A stretch of 64,000 nucleotides of DNA from JBBSOK01 sp965219125. Its GTDB lineage: Bacteria > Bacteroidota > Bacteroidia > Flavobacteriales > Flavobacteriaceae. Below are positions 42,762 to 51,949 of the stretch, in pieces (position 1 is the first letter of the stretch; each line of letters opens with the position of its first letter). The DNA lies in NCBI GenBank assembly GCA_965219125.1, contig CBDCMO010000002.1, forward strand, positions 1,798,001 to 1,862,000. The letters are read 5' to 3'. Position numbers and translations under genes: made by a program. The notes beneath the pieces were generated by a model. The model saw only the letters and a list, made by a program, of their open reading frames with translations, ran no database searches and had not been told where the DNA came from.

Positions 42762-44057
42762 TTACTTCTCATTCTCAAGCAATCCCAAAAGTTCCTCGAG
42801 GGTTTTTGGTTTTGCTATAATCTCTTTTTCAGCATTTAATAAAAAGAAGGTTGGCGTAGCATGTACATCATACTCAATGCGCACCTCATTATCCCAATGT
42901 CCCAAGCCTAAAACATGCGTAAAATTAGGTAAGATTTTAATTTCTTTCTTCCAAGAAACATCGTCTTCTTCCAGTCCGTAGGCAATTGCGCTTAATTTCG
43001 CTTTATCAATTTTTGCTAAATGTTCATTTAACTCCGGCATTTGTTTTAGACAATGCGAACAGGTACTACTCCAAAAAACCACAACATAATTTTCTGAACC
43101 TTTCTGATCGTAAAGAGAGGTTTTTACAGTCTTTCCTTTCTGTATTTCATCCCAAGAAAAGTCTGGGGCTTTTGCACCAATTGTCAAATTCATCGTTCGT
43201 TGTACAACTTTTGCTTCTTTTATTTTTTCATTCTTTTGAAGCAGCATAATTAAATACTTTTTGGCCAAATATTTTGCATTTGGGTTGCTTTCGGTTTTCG
43301 ATAATTCTTGCCAAAGTCGTTGCTCCATAGACATTTTATACGTTTCAGATGTTTTGTCTAATTGCGTCACAACGGTGTCAATATCCTTTTCATTTCTTAT
43401 AAACATTATAAATTTATCGAACAAAAAACTGGATTTTTGAAGGGTGTCATTTGTAACATCAATAGCATCAAAATAATGTGCTTCAATTTCTTGGTTATAT
43501 CTTTCAACAGAGAGAAAAGTTTTTGGAATGTATGGCGCTGCTGCTTTTATAAAAGTATGGCAAAACAATCCCGCGCTCATCTTTTCATATTTTTTTTGGA
43601 TTGTCGCTTGTTCGGTTAACAATTTTGTAAAGAATTTTTCATCTTTTTCGGCAACCATTCCTTGGTAAATTTGGTAGTTCACGTCCACCATTTCAGTTTT
43701 ATAGGTTTTATAAATAATGTTTTCTTTTGAAGCAGTAAATGAAATACCCTTTTCTAAATCTAAATTAAAAGCAACGTCTTCTTTGCCGTTGTAAATAATT
43801 TCAACATTATTATCTTCCTGCGGAATGCCATAAACCAAAGTGTAAACGCCAGTTGTATCTTTTTCGGTCATCTGAAAATTTACATTTCCCAAAGAATCTA
43901 TCGCCATGTCTTTTGAATACAAATTGTCCGTGGGCGTATTTCTATATAAAATTGCGAACGTAAATTTCTCTTTAGGGGAAAAGCTGCCGTGAATTGATTG
44001 TTGGGCGTGAATTATTAGAGGGAAAAAAACTAATATCAAAAAAGCTTTCATTTTCAT
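42762..44057 (-). CDS. TlpA-like thioredoxin-fold protein
   Basis: A 431-residue protein with a signal peptide (MKMKAFLILVFFPLIIHAQQ), an N-terminal DUF4369-like part, a helical middle region, and a C-terminal thioredoxin domain from about residue 295. The active site is WSSTCSHCLKQMP (CSHC), preceded by GAKAPDF typical of AhpC/TSA-TlpA proteins. It is periplasmic or membrane-anchored and is likely to reduce or shuffle disulfides. Flavobacteria have many such proteins and the substrate is unknown. Confidence 0.85.
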   Translation of the reverse strand: MKMKAFLILVFFPLIIHAQQSIHGSFSPKEKFTFAILYRNTPTDNLYSKDMAIDSLGNVNFQMTEKDTTGVYTLVYGIPQEDNNVEIIYNGKEDVAFNLDLEKGISFTASKENIIYKTYKTEMVDVNYQIYQGMVAEKDEKFFTKLLTEQATIQKKYEKMSAGLFCHTFIKAAAPYIPKTFLSVERYNQEIEAHYFDAIDVTNDTLQKSSFLFDKFIMFIRNEKDIDTVVTQLDKTSETYKMSMEQRLWQELSKTESNPNAKYLAKKYLIMLLQKNEKIKEAKVVQRTMNLTIGAKAPDFSWDEIQKGKTVKTSLYDQKGSENYVVVFWSSTCSHCLKQMPELNEHLAKIDKAKLSAIAYGLEEDDVSWKKEIKILPNFTHVLGLGHWDNEVRIEYDVHATPTFFLLNAEKEIIAKPKTLEELLGLLENEK

Positions 44058-44127
44058 AATGAGATTTTATTTAGTTTCAAATTTTTTAGAATTTGATAAA
44101 GACTTTAAAATTACAGCGAACCAGTAA

Positions 44128-44177
44128 GATCTAAACTTTAGTTTATCTTGAGCTAAGCCGAAAGGCTCGAACTGACT
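44128..44177. repeat. Dispersed repeat downstream of mfd
   Basis: A 50-base unit (core TTAGTTTATCTTGAGCTAAG, then CCGAAAGGCTCGA) that aligns over its length with 22936-22985. It fills most of the gap between the TlpA-like gene start and the mfd stop. Confidence 0.75.
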
Positions 44178-44188
44178 TCGAAAATGCG

Positions 44189-47100
44189 TTAGAGAGAAAA
44201 CGGATTGAAAGCCGCCAATGCCTTTTCAACCGTATTTATTCCTTCAAAAGTTAACAATAATTTTAAACCGTTTCGGGTTTCCTTTTCTTTCATTGTAACA
44301 TTACGGGAATGGATTTGCACATATTGCACAACTTTCGTAAAGCTATCACTTTGGTAAAAAGCACTTTGTTGGTCGGCAATAAAATAGCCAACCATTTTTT
44401 TATTTTTCATCACCAAACGTTCTAAACCAATTGCGGTTGCCATCCATTTCAATCGAACACTATCAAGCAAATCTTGTGCCTTTTTGGGTAATTCTCCAAA
44501 ACGGTCTATTAATTCTGTTTCAAATTTAGCGAGTTCTTCCTCGGTTTTAAGCTCGTTAAGTTTGGTGTATAAATTCAATCTTTCGGTTACACTGTTTACA
44601 TAATCGTCTGGAAAAAGTAGTTCGAAATCGGTATCCATAACCATTTCCTTCACATACTTTTTCCCATTTATTGAACGGTTTCCTGAGCCGGCAGATTCAT
44701 CTTCTTCATATAAATTTTTAAATTCTTTTTCTTTTAATTCATCAATCGCTTCTGCCAATATTTTTTGGTAGGTTTCAAAACCAATTTCATTTATAAAACC
44801 GCTTTGTTCGCCGCCCAACAAATCGCCTGCACCGCGGATTTCCAAATCTTTCATCGCAATGTTTAGACCGCTTCCCAATTCGGAAAATTGTTCTAAAGCT
44901 GTGATACGTTTTCGTGCATCTTCCGTCATCACAGATTCCGGCGGCGTTATAAAATAACAGAACGCTTTTTTGTTGCTTCGACCAACGCGACCGCGCATTT
45001 GGTGCAAATCTGAAAGTCCAAAATTATTGGCGTTATTTATAAAAATGGTATTCGCATTTGGCACATCGAGACCGCTTTCAATAATCGTGGTTGAAACCAA
45101 TACATCAAATTCATTATTCATAAACTTGAGCATTAAATCTTCCAGTTTTTTGCCATCCATTTGTCCGTGGCCAATCCCAACTTTTGCATCTGGCACCAAA
45201 CGTTGGATTAATCCCGCAACTTCCTTGATATTTTCAATACGATTATGAACAAAGAAAACCTGCCCACCGCGCGAAATCTCATAACTAACCGCATCGAGAA
45301 TTGCCTCTTCACCAAAACGAATAACATGCGTTTCAATAGGATAACGGTTTGGCGGTGGCGTAGTAATTACACTCAAATCGCGCGCTGCCATTAAGCTAAA
45401 TTGCAATGTTCGCGGAATTGGCGTGGCAGTTAACGTTAATGTATCAACATTTTCCTTTATGGTTTTAAGCTTGTCTTTTACGGCAACACCAAATTTTTGT
45501 TCTTCGTCAATTACTAAAAGTCCTAAATCTTTAAATTCTACACTTTTGTTGACTAATTGGTGTGTACCAATTACAATATCGAGTTTTCCGCTTTTAAGGT
45601 TTTCTAAAACTGTTCGGCGTTCTTTTGCGGTTCTAAATCTGTTTAAATAATCAACATTTACGGGCATTTCTGCTAAACGCTCTGTGAATGTTTTATAATG
45701 TTGAAATGCCAAAATAGTTGTCGGCACTAAAATCGCTACTTGTTTTCCGTTATCTACAGCTTTAAAAGCTGCGCGGATTGCAACTTCCGTTTTTCCGAAA
45801 CCTACATCGCCACAAACCAAGCGATCCATTGGGCGCTCGTTTTCCATGTCGCGTTTTACATCTTCGGTTGCGCTGCTTTGGTCTGGCGTGTCTTCGTAGA
45901 TAAATGAGGATTCTAATTCGGCTTGTAAATAACTGTCTGGATCGAATGCAAAACCTTTTAATGTTCGGCGTTTTGCGTATAATTCAATTAAATTGAAGGC
46001 AATTTCCTTTACTCGGGTTTTGGTTTTTTGCTTTAATTTTTTCCAAGCATCGCTACCTAATTTATAAATTTTAGGCGCAGAGCCATCTTTCCCATTAAAT
46101 TTTGAAATCTTGTGCAGGCTATGAATACTTAAATACAAAATATCGCGGTCGCCATAAAAAAGCTTGATTGCTTCTTGCATTTTGCCTTCAACATCAATTT
46201 TTTGGAGTCCACCAAATTTCCCAATTCCGTGGTCAATATGCGTAACGTAATCGCCAACTTCAAGGTTTGTAAGCTCTTTTAAAGTTAACGCCTGTTTTTT
46301 TGCGAAACCACTTTTAAGTTGAAATTTATGATACCGCTCAAAAATTTGATGATCTGTATAACAAACAATTTTTTGGTCGTCATCTATAAAACCTTGGAAT
46401 AATGGAAAAACTATTGTTTCAAACTGACTTACATTTTGTTGGGCATCTTCAAAAATATCGTGAAAACGTTTTGCCTGTTGTTCCGTGCTACAGAAAATAT
46501 AGTTTTTGTAACCTTTATCGGTGTTTTCATTCAAGTTTTCAATTAATAAATTGAATTGTTTGTTGAATGAAGGTTGGGGTTTTGTGTTGAATGAAATCAA
46601 TGCCTCGGTTCCGCTCGGCAACCGAGTATTTGAAGTCCCATCCCCGGCCCTTCCCTGAGGTAAGGGAGAGGCTGTGTTAGTTAATTTTACTGTAGTGAAA
46701 TCTGAAAGTTGGTTTTGTAATAATTCCGAAGTACAAAAAAGTTCTTCGGGTTTGCTTCGTTTGATGGTTTGGTCTATTTCAGAATATGATTTTGTTGCCT
46801 TTTCAAAAAGTAGATTTATTGCGCTTTTTAAAAGTTCTTCGTTTTTCAGAAAAATTACTGTTTTTGGAGAAATATATTCTAAAAACGACATCCGGTTGCT
46901 GAGCGTATCCGAATCATCAACATTTTGCATTATTGAGATTTTCTTTACTTGCTTTACCGAAAGTTGGGTTTCAACATCAAAAGTTCGGATGCTATCTACT
47001 TCATCACCAAAAAATTCGATTCTATAAGGTTCGTCGTTACTAAAACTGAAAACGTCTAAAATACCACCGCGAACTGAAAATTCGCCAGGTTCTGACACAA

Positions 47101-47710
47101 AATCTGTTCTTTTAAAATGATATTCAAACAAAACTTCATTTACAAAATCGAGTGATAGTTTATCATTTACACTAATCTTTAATGTACTTTTTTCAAGTTC
47201 TTTTTTTGTTACAACTTTTTCAAAAAGTGCTTCGGGATAGGTAACAATTATGGAAGGTTTTTTCTTGCTATTTATTCTATTTAAAACTTCGGAACGTAGT
47301 AAAACATTGGCGTTATCGGTTTCATCCACCGCGTAAGGTCTTCTATAACTTGCGGGATAAAAGAATACGCTGTCGTCGCCAAGCAGATTTTCAAAATCGT
47401 TTAAGTGGTAAGCAGCTTCTTCTTTATCGTTAAAAATAAGTAGAAATGGATTTTCAGAAGTTTTAAAAACCTCGGCAATTACCAAAGAAACTGAAGAGCC
47501 GACAAGCCCGGAAACATTGATATTTTGAATTTGTTTCCCGGCAATTTCTTCTTCGCTCAGGCAGCATATCGCGTCAATTGAATTCTCTAAATTTTTGTAA
47601 TTAATTGGAGTAGAATTGACCATTTGCGCTTCACAAAAGGCAATACTTTCCACTAGTTTTCGAGTTTGCGAAGACTGTGCGAAAAGTTTACTAACAAAGA
47701 TTTTACTCAT
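44189..47710 (-). CDS. mfd: Transcription-repair coupling factor Mfd, with in-frame insert
   Basis: A 1173-residue SF2 translocase that removes stalled RNA polymerase and recruits UvrA. Order: UvrB-like domain (residues 1-340), RNA-polymerase interaction domain near 465 (VGDYVTHIDHGIGKF), translocase with Walker A GDVGFGKTE near 645 and DEEQKFGV, motif VI MRGRVGRS, and the C-terminal TRCF domain. Oddity: residues about 345-369 (NTASPLPQGRAGDG through LPSGTEA) come from a dispersed repeat and split a conserved linker before NTKPQPSFNKQF. A -7 box lies 7 bases before the ATG, so the transcript may be almost leaderless. Confidence 0.96.
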   Translation of the reverse strand: MSKIFVSKLFAQSSQTRKLVESIAFCEAQMVNSTPINYKNLENSIDAICCLSEEEIAGKQIQNINVSGLVGSSVSLVIAEVFKTSENPFLLIFNDKEEAAYHLNDFENLLGDDSVFFYPASYRRPYAVDETDNANVLLRSEVLNRINSKKKPSIIVTYPEALFEKVVTKKELEKSTLKISVNDKLSLDFVNEVLFEYHFKRTDFVSEPGEFSVRGGILDVFSFSNDEPYRIEFFGDEVDSIRTFDVETQLSVKQVKKISIMQNVDDSDTLSNRMSFLEYISPKTVIFLKNEELLKSAINLLFEKATKSYSEIDQTIKRSKPEELFCTSELLQNQLSDFTTVKLTNTASPLPQGRAGDGTSNTRLPSGTEALISFNTKPQPSFNKQFNLLIENLNENTDKGYKNYIFCSTEQQAKRFHDIFEDAQQNVSQFETIVFPLFQGFIDDDQKIVCYTDHQIFERYHKFQLKSGFAKKQALTLKELTNLEVGDYVTHIDHGIGKFGGLQKIDVEGKMQEAIKLFYGDRDILYLSIHSLHKISKFNGKDGSAPKIYKLGSDAWKKLKQKTKTRVKEIAFNLIELYAKRRTLKGFAFDPDSYLQAELESSFIYEDTPDQSSATEDVKRDMENERPMDRLVCGDVGFGKTEVAIRAAFKAVDNGKQVAILVPTTILAFQHYKTFTERLAEMPVNVDYLNRFRTAKERRTVLENLKSGKLDIVIGTHQLVNKSVEFKDLGLLVIDEEQKFGVAVKDKLKTIKENVDTLTLTATPIPRTLQFSLMAARDLSVITTPPPNRYPIETHVIRFGEEAILDAVSYEISRGGQVFFVHNRIENIKEVAGLIQRLVPDAKVGIGHGQMDGKKLEDLMLKFMNNEFDVLVSTTIIESGLDVPNANTIFINNANNFGLSDLHQMRGRVGRSNKKAFCYFITPPESVMTEDARKRITALEQFSELGSGLNIAMKDLEIRGAGDLLGGEQSGFINEIGFETYQKILAEAIDELKEKEFKNLYEEDESAGSGNRSINGKKYVKEMVMDTDFELLFPDDYVNSVTERLNLYTKLNELKTEEELAKFETELIDRFGELPKKAQDLLDSVRLKWMATAIGLERLVMKNKKMVGYFIADQQSAFYQSDSFTKVVQYVQIHSRNVTMKEKETRNGLKLLLTFEGINTVEKALAAFNPFSL
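46604..46675. repeat. Two palindromic repeats inside mfd
   Basis: CTCGGTT...AACCGAG (46604-46626, a 7-bp stem, kin to the 6625-6650 family), followed by CCCATCCCCGGCCCTTCCC...AAGGGAGAGG (46638-46675), a G+C-rich element unlike its surroundings. Together they add about 25 codons to mfd in frame. Confidence 0.7.
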
Positions 47711-47717
47711 TCAGCGA

Positions 47718-47725
47718 CAAATTTA
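47718..47725 (-). promoter_or_regulatory. -7 box of mfd promoter
   Basis: TAAATTTG on the minus strand, 7 bases upstream of the mfd ATG. The surrounding 17 bases (ACAAATTTAATTTAAAC on plus) recur at 51808-51824 in front of the glycosyltransferase pair. Confidence 0.55.
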
Positions 47726-47741
47726 ATTTAAACAATCCAAG

Positions 47742-47770
47742 TTTTCAAAACCTTGCGGGTTTTTGTTTTC
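47742..47770. repeat. Short palindromic repeat between mfd and doxX
   Basis: AAAACC-TTGC-GGGTTTTT surrounded by T- and A-rich arms. It is similar in style to the palindromes beside the DUF4143 ATPase gene. Confidence 0.4.
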
Positions 47771-47820
47771 AACTTTATCATTTAAATAACATATAGCAAA
47801 CCTCCAAATATTTATTTTTA

Positions 47821-48258
47821 ATGCAAATGAAAAAATTGACAAATAATCAACTAGCATTTTTGCTTGCGCGAATAACTATCGGCATCAATTTTTTGGTACA
47901 CGGACTTATAAGATTACCCAAACTTTCGAAATTCGCCGATGGAATTGTAAAAGAATTTTCTGAAACTATATTACCGCAATTTTCTGTTCAAGTATTTGCA
48001 TTTGCACTACCTTTTTTTGAATTAATTATTGGGCTTTTTCTGCTGATTGGCCTTAAAACAAGACTTTCAGCAGCTAGTGGATTTATACTTATGGCAATAC
48101 TTATTTTAGGAACTTGCATTCGTGAAGATTGGGCGCTAGTTGGTTCACAGATGATTTATGTAATTTTCTTTTTTATGCTCATCAAAAATTTAGATTATAA
48201 TACTATGGCGATCGATACCAACAAGAAAACTAAAATTGATGGATTTAAAGCTGATTAG
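47821..48258 (+). CDS. DoxX-family membrane protein
   Basis: A 145-residue protein with about four membrane helices. LLARITIGINFLVHGLIRLPK opens it, and ALPFFELIIGLFLLIGLKTRLSAASG is the typical DoxX/DUF417-like motif. It lies 63 bases before the disulfide oxidoreductase gene, with the same orientation, so the two could be functionally linked through redox chemistry. Confidence 0.8.
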   Translation: MQMKKLTNNQLAFLLARITIGINFLVHGLIRLPKLSKFADGIVKEFSETILPQFSVQVFAFALPFFELIIGLFLLIGLKTRLSAASGFILMAILILGTCIREDWALVGSQMIYVIFFFMLIKNLDYNTMAIDTNKKTKIDGFKAD

Positions 48259-48321
48259 CAAAAATCAATCTCAATTTGTTCTATTGAAATAGTATATAGT
48301 ACATCAAATAAAACGATATAA

Positions 48322-49707
48322 ATGGCAATTAAAGAATACGATATTTTTGTAATAGGAACAGGAACTGCAGGTAAAAATGTGGCGATGGATTGCGCTGCCG
48401 AAGGAATGAAAGTTGCCATTGCAGACAATCGAGAATATGGTGGAACGTGCCCAAATAGAGGTTGCGACCCAAAAAAAGTGCTGGTCGGATTTACTGAAAT
48501 TGTGCAGCTTGCTGAAAATTTAAAAGGAAAAGGAATAGTTTCGGTACCTGAAATAAATTGGCAAGATCTTCAAAAGTTTAAAGATACGTTTACAAAGCCA
48601 ATTCCATTTTCAACAGAACGCAACTTGAAAAAAGCCGGTATTGAAATGTATCACCAATCCCCAAAATTTATTGATGAAAATACACTTTCAGTTGAAGGAA
48701 AAACCATAAAAGCCAAGAAAATTGTAATTGCAACCGGAAATAAACCGATGGAATTAAAAATTCCCGGTAGAAATCATTTACTAACGAGCGATGATTTTCT
48801 TGAATTGCCAGAATTGCCAGAAAGTATTGTTTTTGTTGGTGGCGGATATATTGGGATGGAGTTTGCACACATTGCTGCCCGTTGCGGCGTAAAAGTTACA
48901 GTAATTGAATTCGGCCCAAGACCACTTTCGCCTTTTGAAGGCGATATTGTGGAGCATCTTACTTCAGCTTCAGAAAAACTTGGGATTAAATTTATCTTTA
49001 ATGCAAGGGTTACAGAAGTTGAAAAACTTCAGAAAAATTATCGGGTTTCATTCACCTCGGGCACTTCGGCTCCGCTCAGTGACCAGAATTCGGAAGTCGA
49101 AAAACAGTCTGTAACTGCTCGAATGGTTTTTAATACTGCGGGCAGAGTTCCTTCAATTGACGAACTGGATTTGGAAAAAGGTAATGTGGCATTTGAAAAA
49201 AATGGAATTTCTGTGAATGACTTTCTTCAGAATACAACCAATAAATCTGTTTATGCTTGTGGCGATGTTTCGGCTAGTGGGAGTTTGCCGCTTACGCCTT
49301 TATCTTCGGCCGAATCTAAAATTGTTTCTGAAAATATTAGAAAAGGAAATACTTCAAAATTTAAAATTCCGCCGACGCCATCGGTTGTTTTTACAATTCC
49401 GCAATTAGCATCTATTGGTTTAACTGAAAAAGAAGCCCAAGAAAAAGGTTACGATATTATAGTTGAATATAAAAGCGTGCCGAATTGGTACAATGCAAAA
49501 AGTTTGAATGAAGAAACTTATGCCTATAAAACGATTGTTGACAAAAAGCAAAATGCAATTCTTGGCGCCCATATAATTGCAGCAGAAGCTGGCGAAATGA
49601 TCAATCTTTTTGCAATGGCTATACATACTAAAGTAAGTCCTGAAGACTTGAAAGCAATGATTTTTGCATATCCGACTTGGGGTGGTGATATTAAGGGAAT
49701 GGTATAA
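48322..49707 (+). CDS. Pyridine nucleotide-disulfide oxidoreductase, with in-frame insert
   Basis: A 461-residue flavoprotein of the glutathione reductase / dihydrolipoamide dehydrogenase family. FAD site GTGTAGKNVAMDCA near residue 12, redox-active cysteines in GGTCPNRGCDPKK, NAD(P) site VGGGYIGMEFAH, and the second FAD motif YACGDV. Oddities: (1) the usual His-Glu pair at the C-terminus (HPTxxE) is replaced by AYPTWGGDI, so the mechanism or substrate differs from lipoamide dehydrogenase; (2) residues about 245-263 (SGTSAPLSDQNSEVE) are encoded by a dispersed palindrome at 49059-49084. The substrate is unknown. Confidence 0.87.
   Translation: MAIKEYDIFVIGTGTAGKNVAMDCAAEGMKVAIADNREYGGTCPNRGCDPKKVLVGFTEIVQLAENLKGKGIVSVPEINWQDLQKFKDTFTKPIPFSTERNLKKAGIEMYHQSPKFIDENTLSVEGKTIKAKKIVIATGNKPMELKIPGRNHLLTSDDFLELPELPESIVFVGGGYIGMEFAHIAARCGVKVTVIEFGPRPLSPFEGDIVEHLTSASEKLGIKFIFNARVTEVEKLQKNYRVSFTSGTSAPLSDQNSEVEKQSVTARMVFNTAGRVPSIDELDLEKGNVAFEKNGISVNDFLQNTTNKSVYACGDVSASGSLPLTPLSSAESKIVSENIRKGNTSKFKIPPTPSVVFTIPQLASIGLTEKEAQEKGYDIIVEYKSVPNWYNAKSLNEETYAYKTIVDKKQNAILGAHIIAAEAGEMINLFAMAIHTKVSPEDLKAMIFAYPTWGGDIKGMV
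49059..49084. repeat. Palindromic repeat inside the oxidoreductase gene
   Basis: A 26-base imperfect palindrome (GGGCACTTCGG...CTCAGTGACC) differing at one base from the intergenic copy at 6625-6650. It is read in frame as GTSAPLSDQ. Confidence 0.8.
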
Positions 49708-49724
49708 ATTTTAGTCAACAATTT

Positions 49725-50897
49725 TTAAGAATTTGTAGTTTTTGAAATTAAATTTATGTCTAATAAATCTGGACTTTTGGTATTATTTAAAACATAAAAT
49801 AAAAAGAATGGGGCACTGAAAATAAAGTATGAAATGTCTATTACATTTCCAAAATATGCTTCTGAAAATCCAATAATAAAACAGTGGTACAGAAAATAGA
49901 TTAGAATTGAAATAAATAAAATTAAACCACAATAAAAATATACATCGGCACTTTTTTTACAAACAAATCCAAAAATTAGGGCAAGAAAAATAAAACCAAT
50001 AGTATATTGAAATGGAATTAAAAAAGTAGATTGAACTAAAAAAGGATTCATAATCTTAAACTCTTCGAAATGACCCATCACAAAGGGCAGAAAAGTAACA
50101 CCAAATATTAGTAGTGCTACAGCTCCTAAAATTATTAATTTTTTAAATGAAATTATATTTTTTCGTAATGCAAACAAGAAAGCAATTAAAAAAGGTATGG
50201 CAAAAACATTTCGAGTTGACATTAATAATCCAACTATAAGACCAATAATTAAAGTCTTACAAAATCCAAAATTTTTATTTTTGAAAAAATAAAGTAATGC
50301 CAATAGCACTAAACTGCTATTTAAAAAAATATTACTTCTTGAAATTACTTCCCATAAATAAAAAGGTGAAATCATAATAAAGAGCAAGGCAACCAACTTT
50401 AAAAATTTTGGAACATTTGCATACCCCATTAGTAAATAAAAAATTACAATACCGCATAAAGAAAATAAACCAAGTTCGCCAATTAAGTAAAAGGGTAACG
50501 CCAAAATAAAATAAAATGGCATAGGTCCGGGCGGATTGCCAACATTGCTTTGTGCAAAGTAAGCATATTTGCCGCTAAAAAATGTGTCCCAAAAAGATGT
50601 AATAACACTCCATCTATCCACTTGGAGCGAATCTACAGGCACTAAATAAAAGCCAATACAAGATGTGGCGAGAAAAAGAAATAATAATGATAAACTTATC
50701 AATTTTATATTTTTCAATTTTTGAAATGAAAAACGAATTGAATAAAGCAAATAAAAACCTAAACAAAGTATTACAGAAAGTAGAATGTAAAACTCTGTAA
50801 TTCTACTACTATATTTTAAACAAAAAAGAAAATTGATAAAAACAAAAAGAAAAAAAGCAATGTTTTTCTTAGATATGATTGTTGTAGTATTAATCAT
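49725..50897 (-). CDS. Multi-pass membrane protein, probable glycosyltransferase
   Basis: A 390-residue protein with about ten membrane helices and a periplasmic loop containing QSNVGNPPGPMPFYFI, which resembles the N-terminal loop of GT39/GT83-type polyprenyl-phosphate sugar transferases. It follows the GT2 gene with a 1-base TAATG overlap, so the two are cotranscribed. Likely transfers a lipid-linked sugar made by the GT2 partner. Sequence is AT-rich and diverged; donor and acceptor unknown. Confidence 0.65.
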   Translation of the reverse strand: MINTTTIISKKNIAFFLFVFINFLFCLKYSSRITEFYILLSVILCLGFYLLYSIRFSFQKLKNIKLISLSLLFLFLATSCIGFYLVPVDSLQVDRWSVITSFWDTFFSGKYAYFAQSNVGNPPGPMPFYFILALPFYLIGELGLFSLCGIVIFYLLMGYANVPKFLKLVALLFIMISPFYLWEVISRSNIFLNSSLVLLALLYFFKNKNFGFCKTLIIGLIVGLLMSTRNVFAIPFLIAFLFALRKNIISFKKLIILGAVALLIFGVTFLPFVMGHFEEFKIMNPFLVQSTFLIPFQYTIGFIFLALIFGFVCKKSADVYFYCGLILFISILIYFLYHCFIIGFSEAYFGNVIDISYFIFSAPFFLFYVLNNTKSPDLLDINLISKTTNS

Positions 50898-51636
50898 TAT
50901 CTGAAAAGTTTTGATGATACAATTTTATTTTTATCAAAAAAATATTGAAAAGATGTTTTTAAAACACCTATTCCGTACGTAATACTTCTCGATAGATTTA
51001 TTGAAGAGGCTTCTTCAAAATATTTTGTAGGGCACGTTATCTCAGCAACTTCAAAACCTTTATGGAATATTTGTGCAAGCATTTGGTTGTCGAAAATAAA
51101 ATCGTCTGAATTATCATTAAAGTTTATAGACTCTAAAACTTCTCGTGAAAAAGCACGGTATCCTGTATGATATTCAGATAATTTTTGATTCATTAAAATA
51201 TTTTGAGTAAGTGTTAAAAACCTATTAGCTATATATTTATACATTGGCATCCCGCCTTTTAAAGCGCTTTTTCCAAGAATACGAGAACCTATTACCACTG
51301 GGTATACGCCGTTGGCTATAAGATAACTCATTGAATGTATTAATCTGGGGTCATATTGATAATCCGGATGTAGCATTATTACTATATCTGCACCTATTTC
51401 CAAAGCTTTATTATAACATGATTTTTGATTACCACCATAACCTGTATTTTTTTCGTGCATGATAATATGATCAACACCAATTTCTTGGGCTATTTGCACA
51501 GTGCTATCATTACTGTTATCATCTACCATTATTACGGTATCAACAATATCAAAAGGTATTTCAGCATACGTTTTCTTTAACGTTCTTGATGCATTATATG
51601 CTGGTAATACAATTACGACTTTTTTTTGATTATCAT
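50897..51636 (-). CDS. Glycosyltransferase family 2, 5' end frameshifted at an A8 tract
   Basis: Resembles dolichol-phosphate-sugar synthase type GT2 enzymes. MVDDNSNDST carries the DDxSxD motif, and GYGGNQKSCYNKALEIGADIVIML and HTGYRAFSREVLE are typical. From ATG 51529 the protein lacks the first beta-strand (VVIVLPAYNASRTL). That strand is present upstream in the same frame, but without its start codon. ATG at 51636 reads MIIKK, then is out of frame because the run of A residues at 51620-51627 (8 A in the coding sense) is one short. One extra A would give an intact 5' end. Explanation: sequence error, phase variation or transcriptional slippage. Its partner is the downstream membrane protein. 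Confidence 0.75.
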
Positions 51637-51949
51637 ATTAGCAATAAATATTGTAACAATTAAAATGTTTGGTTCACATTCATTTTTATCTAAAAAGATA
51701 AAAAATTAAATGATAAAAGTTTTTACAATAAAGACATATTATAAAATACCTTCTTGTTTATGTGCACTTTAAGACTTTTTTCAGCTGAGAATTTGGTTCA
51801 TTTCTTTACAAATTTAATTTAAACCAAAATTGGTTTTGCAAACCTAAAGAGTTTTTTGATTCTGACATTAAAATTTTTAAATTACCAATGATTTAATTCT
51901 AGTGTTATGGTCATAAACTCATGTTTTTAAATAAAAGCAATATGATTTA
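51637..51949. promoter_or_regulatory. AT-rich spacer with promoter of the glycosyltransferase pair
   Basis: No gene is seen. CAAATTTA at 51809-51816 is a minus-strand -7 box (TAAATTTG), but it lies 170 bases from the GT2 start, so the 5' leader would be long. A minus-strand open frame of 20 codons (MSESKNS...) near 51870 is too short to support. Confidence 0.4.

Noticed and set aside
44970..45650. Plus-strand reading frames opposite mfd
   Set aside because: Shadow frames of a highly conserved gene on the other strand.
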